A DNA stretch of 24,325 nucleotides from DASVLX01 sp035552275 (GTDB lineage Bacteria > Actinomycetota > Actinomycetes > Mycobacteriales > Pseudonocardiaceae). Positions within the stretch are counted from its first letter, which is position 1. The number at the start of each line of letters is the position of its first letter. The DNA lies in NCBI GenBank assembly GCA_035552275.1, contig DASZLR010000195.1, positions 1 to 24,325 of the forward strand, in the 5' to 3' direction. A program made the translations under genes and the position numbers. Below, one piece after another: positions 23,703-24,325 of this stretch. The notes beneath the pieces are model-generated. The model was not told the DNA's origin. It worked only from the letters and a program-made list of their open reading frames with translations, and made no database searches.

Positions 23703-24325
23703 ATGAGCGCGTCAGGCCGGGGCGACAGCGACAATGAATCCTATGTAGACAATTCGTTATCTGGTACGGTATCTGGTTCAGTCATCCAGGCCGCTTCTAT
23801 TGGTGCGGTTCACTACCACGCCGGGAAAGAACCGTCGGTGGTTCCGAGCCAGCTTCCGCCACCACCACGGCTATTCGCTGGCCGGGAACGCGAGTTGGCG
23901 ACATTGTCCCGGTGGCAGGCGGACGACGGCGGGCAACTGCTGATCATCAGTGGTGGTGGCGGTGTCGGTAAGACCAGCCTGACGCTGCGCTGGCTGCATA
24001 CCGTCCGCGACCAGTTTCCCGACGGTCAGCTTTATGCGGACCTCGGCGGGTTCTCGGCGAGGGGACCGGCTACGCCGGCAGAGGTGCTGGAGTCGTTCCT
24101 GCTGTCACTTGGAGTGGCCGCCGAGCAGGTGCCCGAAAAACTGGCGGCCCGAGAGGCGATGTACCGGTCCCTCACCGCCGACCGCTCGCTGGCCGTACTG
24201 CTGGATGACGCGGCCTCCGCCGCGCAGGTCCGACCGCTGGTACCAACAGGCGCCAACCGAGTCGTGGTGGCTACCAGCCGCCGCCGGCTGACTGGGCTGG
24301 CCATGGAGGGCGCCCGATTCGTGGA
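23703..24325 (+). CDS. NB-ARC/STAND (NLR-like) ATPase with N-terminal amyloid-like motif, partial
   Basis: Only the first 207 codons are present; the gene runs off the right edge. The ATG has GGAG 5 nt upstream. Residues 1-16 are polar. Residues 17-39 form a Gly/Val/Ile-rich motif with core VSGSVIQAASIG and ending VHYH, like the short sequences in front of many actinobacterial NB-ARC proteins. A Pro-rich linker (about 43-55) follows, then the NTPase: FAGRERELATL (58-68), Walker A GGGGVGKTS (84-92), Walker B LAVLLDDA (163-170) and the sensor-like VVVATSRRRL (187-196). STAND ATPases are signal-triggered oligomerisation switches; SARP/AfsR-type regulators share this module but would have a DNA-binding domain first, which is absent here. 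TPR or WD40 repeats are expected beyond the window. A TTA leucine codon lies at 23757-23759. Confidence 0.9.
   Translation, partial: MSASGRGDSDNESYVDNSLSGTVSGSVIQAASIGAVHYHAGKEPSVVPSQLPPPPRLFAGRERELATLSRWQADDGGQLLIISGGGGVGKTSLTLRWLHTVRDQFPDGQLYADLGGFSARGPATPAEVLESFLLSLGVAAEQVPEKLAAREAMYRSLTADRSLAVLLDDAASAAQVRPLVPTGANRVVVATSRRRLTGLAMEGARFV

Overview
The window is high-GC chromosomal DNA from an actinobacterium, most likely of the order Pseudonocardiales. Three things point there: GC-rich codon use with GTG/TTG starts and ATGA/GTGA/TGATG gene overlaps; actinobacterial marker genes (lsr2, DUF3180, DUF6779, DUF2342 metalloprotease); and a gene order that, from memory, closely parallels Mycobacterium tuberculosis Rv3596c (clpC1) to Rv3628 (ppa). 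The species cannot be told from the sequence.

Layout, left to right. Positions 1-2630: the ClpC unfoldase (minus strand) with a terminator hairpin behind it. Positions 2631-2960: a divergent control region with a ClgR-type operator on the clpC side and an IdeR/DmdR1-type iron box on the other side. 2961-3776: a plus-strand FhuF-like 2Fe-2S protein, ending in a hairpin that overlaps its last codons. 3854-4201: the nucleoid protein Lsr2. 4413-7514: a pantothenate/CoA operon, transcribed DUF2520-panC-panD-coaX. 7641-10058: a PrsW-like membrane protease homologue and a DUF6779 membrane protein. 10164-13006: a tightly coupled folate operon, transcribed folE-folP-folB-folK-DUF3180. 13074-15392: FtsH, preceded by a candidate SigR/SigH-type promoter. 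15594-21328: an operon-like run transcribed dacB, DUF2342 metalloprotease, tilS, hpt; the carboxypeptidase carries a very long acidic N-terminal extension. 21466-21966: inorganic pyrophosphatase (plus strand). 22045-23307: glyA (minus strand), behind a clear ZTP riboswitch. 23703 to the end: the start of a plus-strand NB-ARC/STAND (NLR-like) ATPase that runs off the window.

How the parts fit. The core is housekeeping: folate synthesis, CoA precursors, purine salvage, tRNA-Ile lysidine formation, protein quality control (ClpC, FtsH) and wall maturation. Folate links two of the loci: the fol operon makes the carrier, GlyA loads it with one-carbon units, and the ZTP riboswitch before glyA senses the purine intermediate that builds up when 10-formyl-THF runs short. 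Proteolysis has its own candidate controls (ClgR box for clpC, ECF promoter for ftsH).

The accessory parts are the iron-regulated FhuF-like gene between clpC and lsr2, the PrsW-like gene between the CoA and folate blocks, and the NLR-like gene at the right end. The last has an N-terminal motif resembling bacterial amyloid signalling (RHIM-like) sequences, plus a TTA codon inside that motif. It is the best candidate for a little-described system, probably immunity or regulated cell death, but only its first 207 codons are visible.
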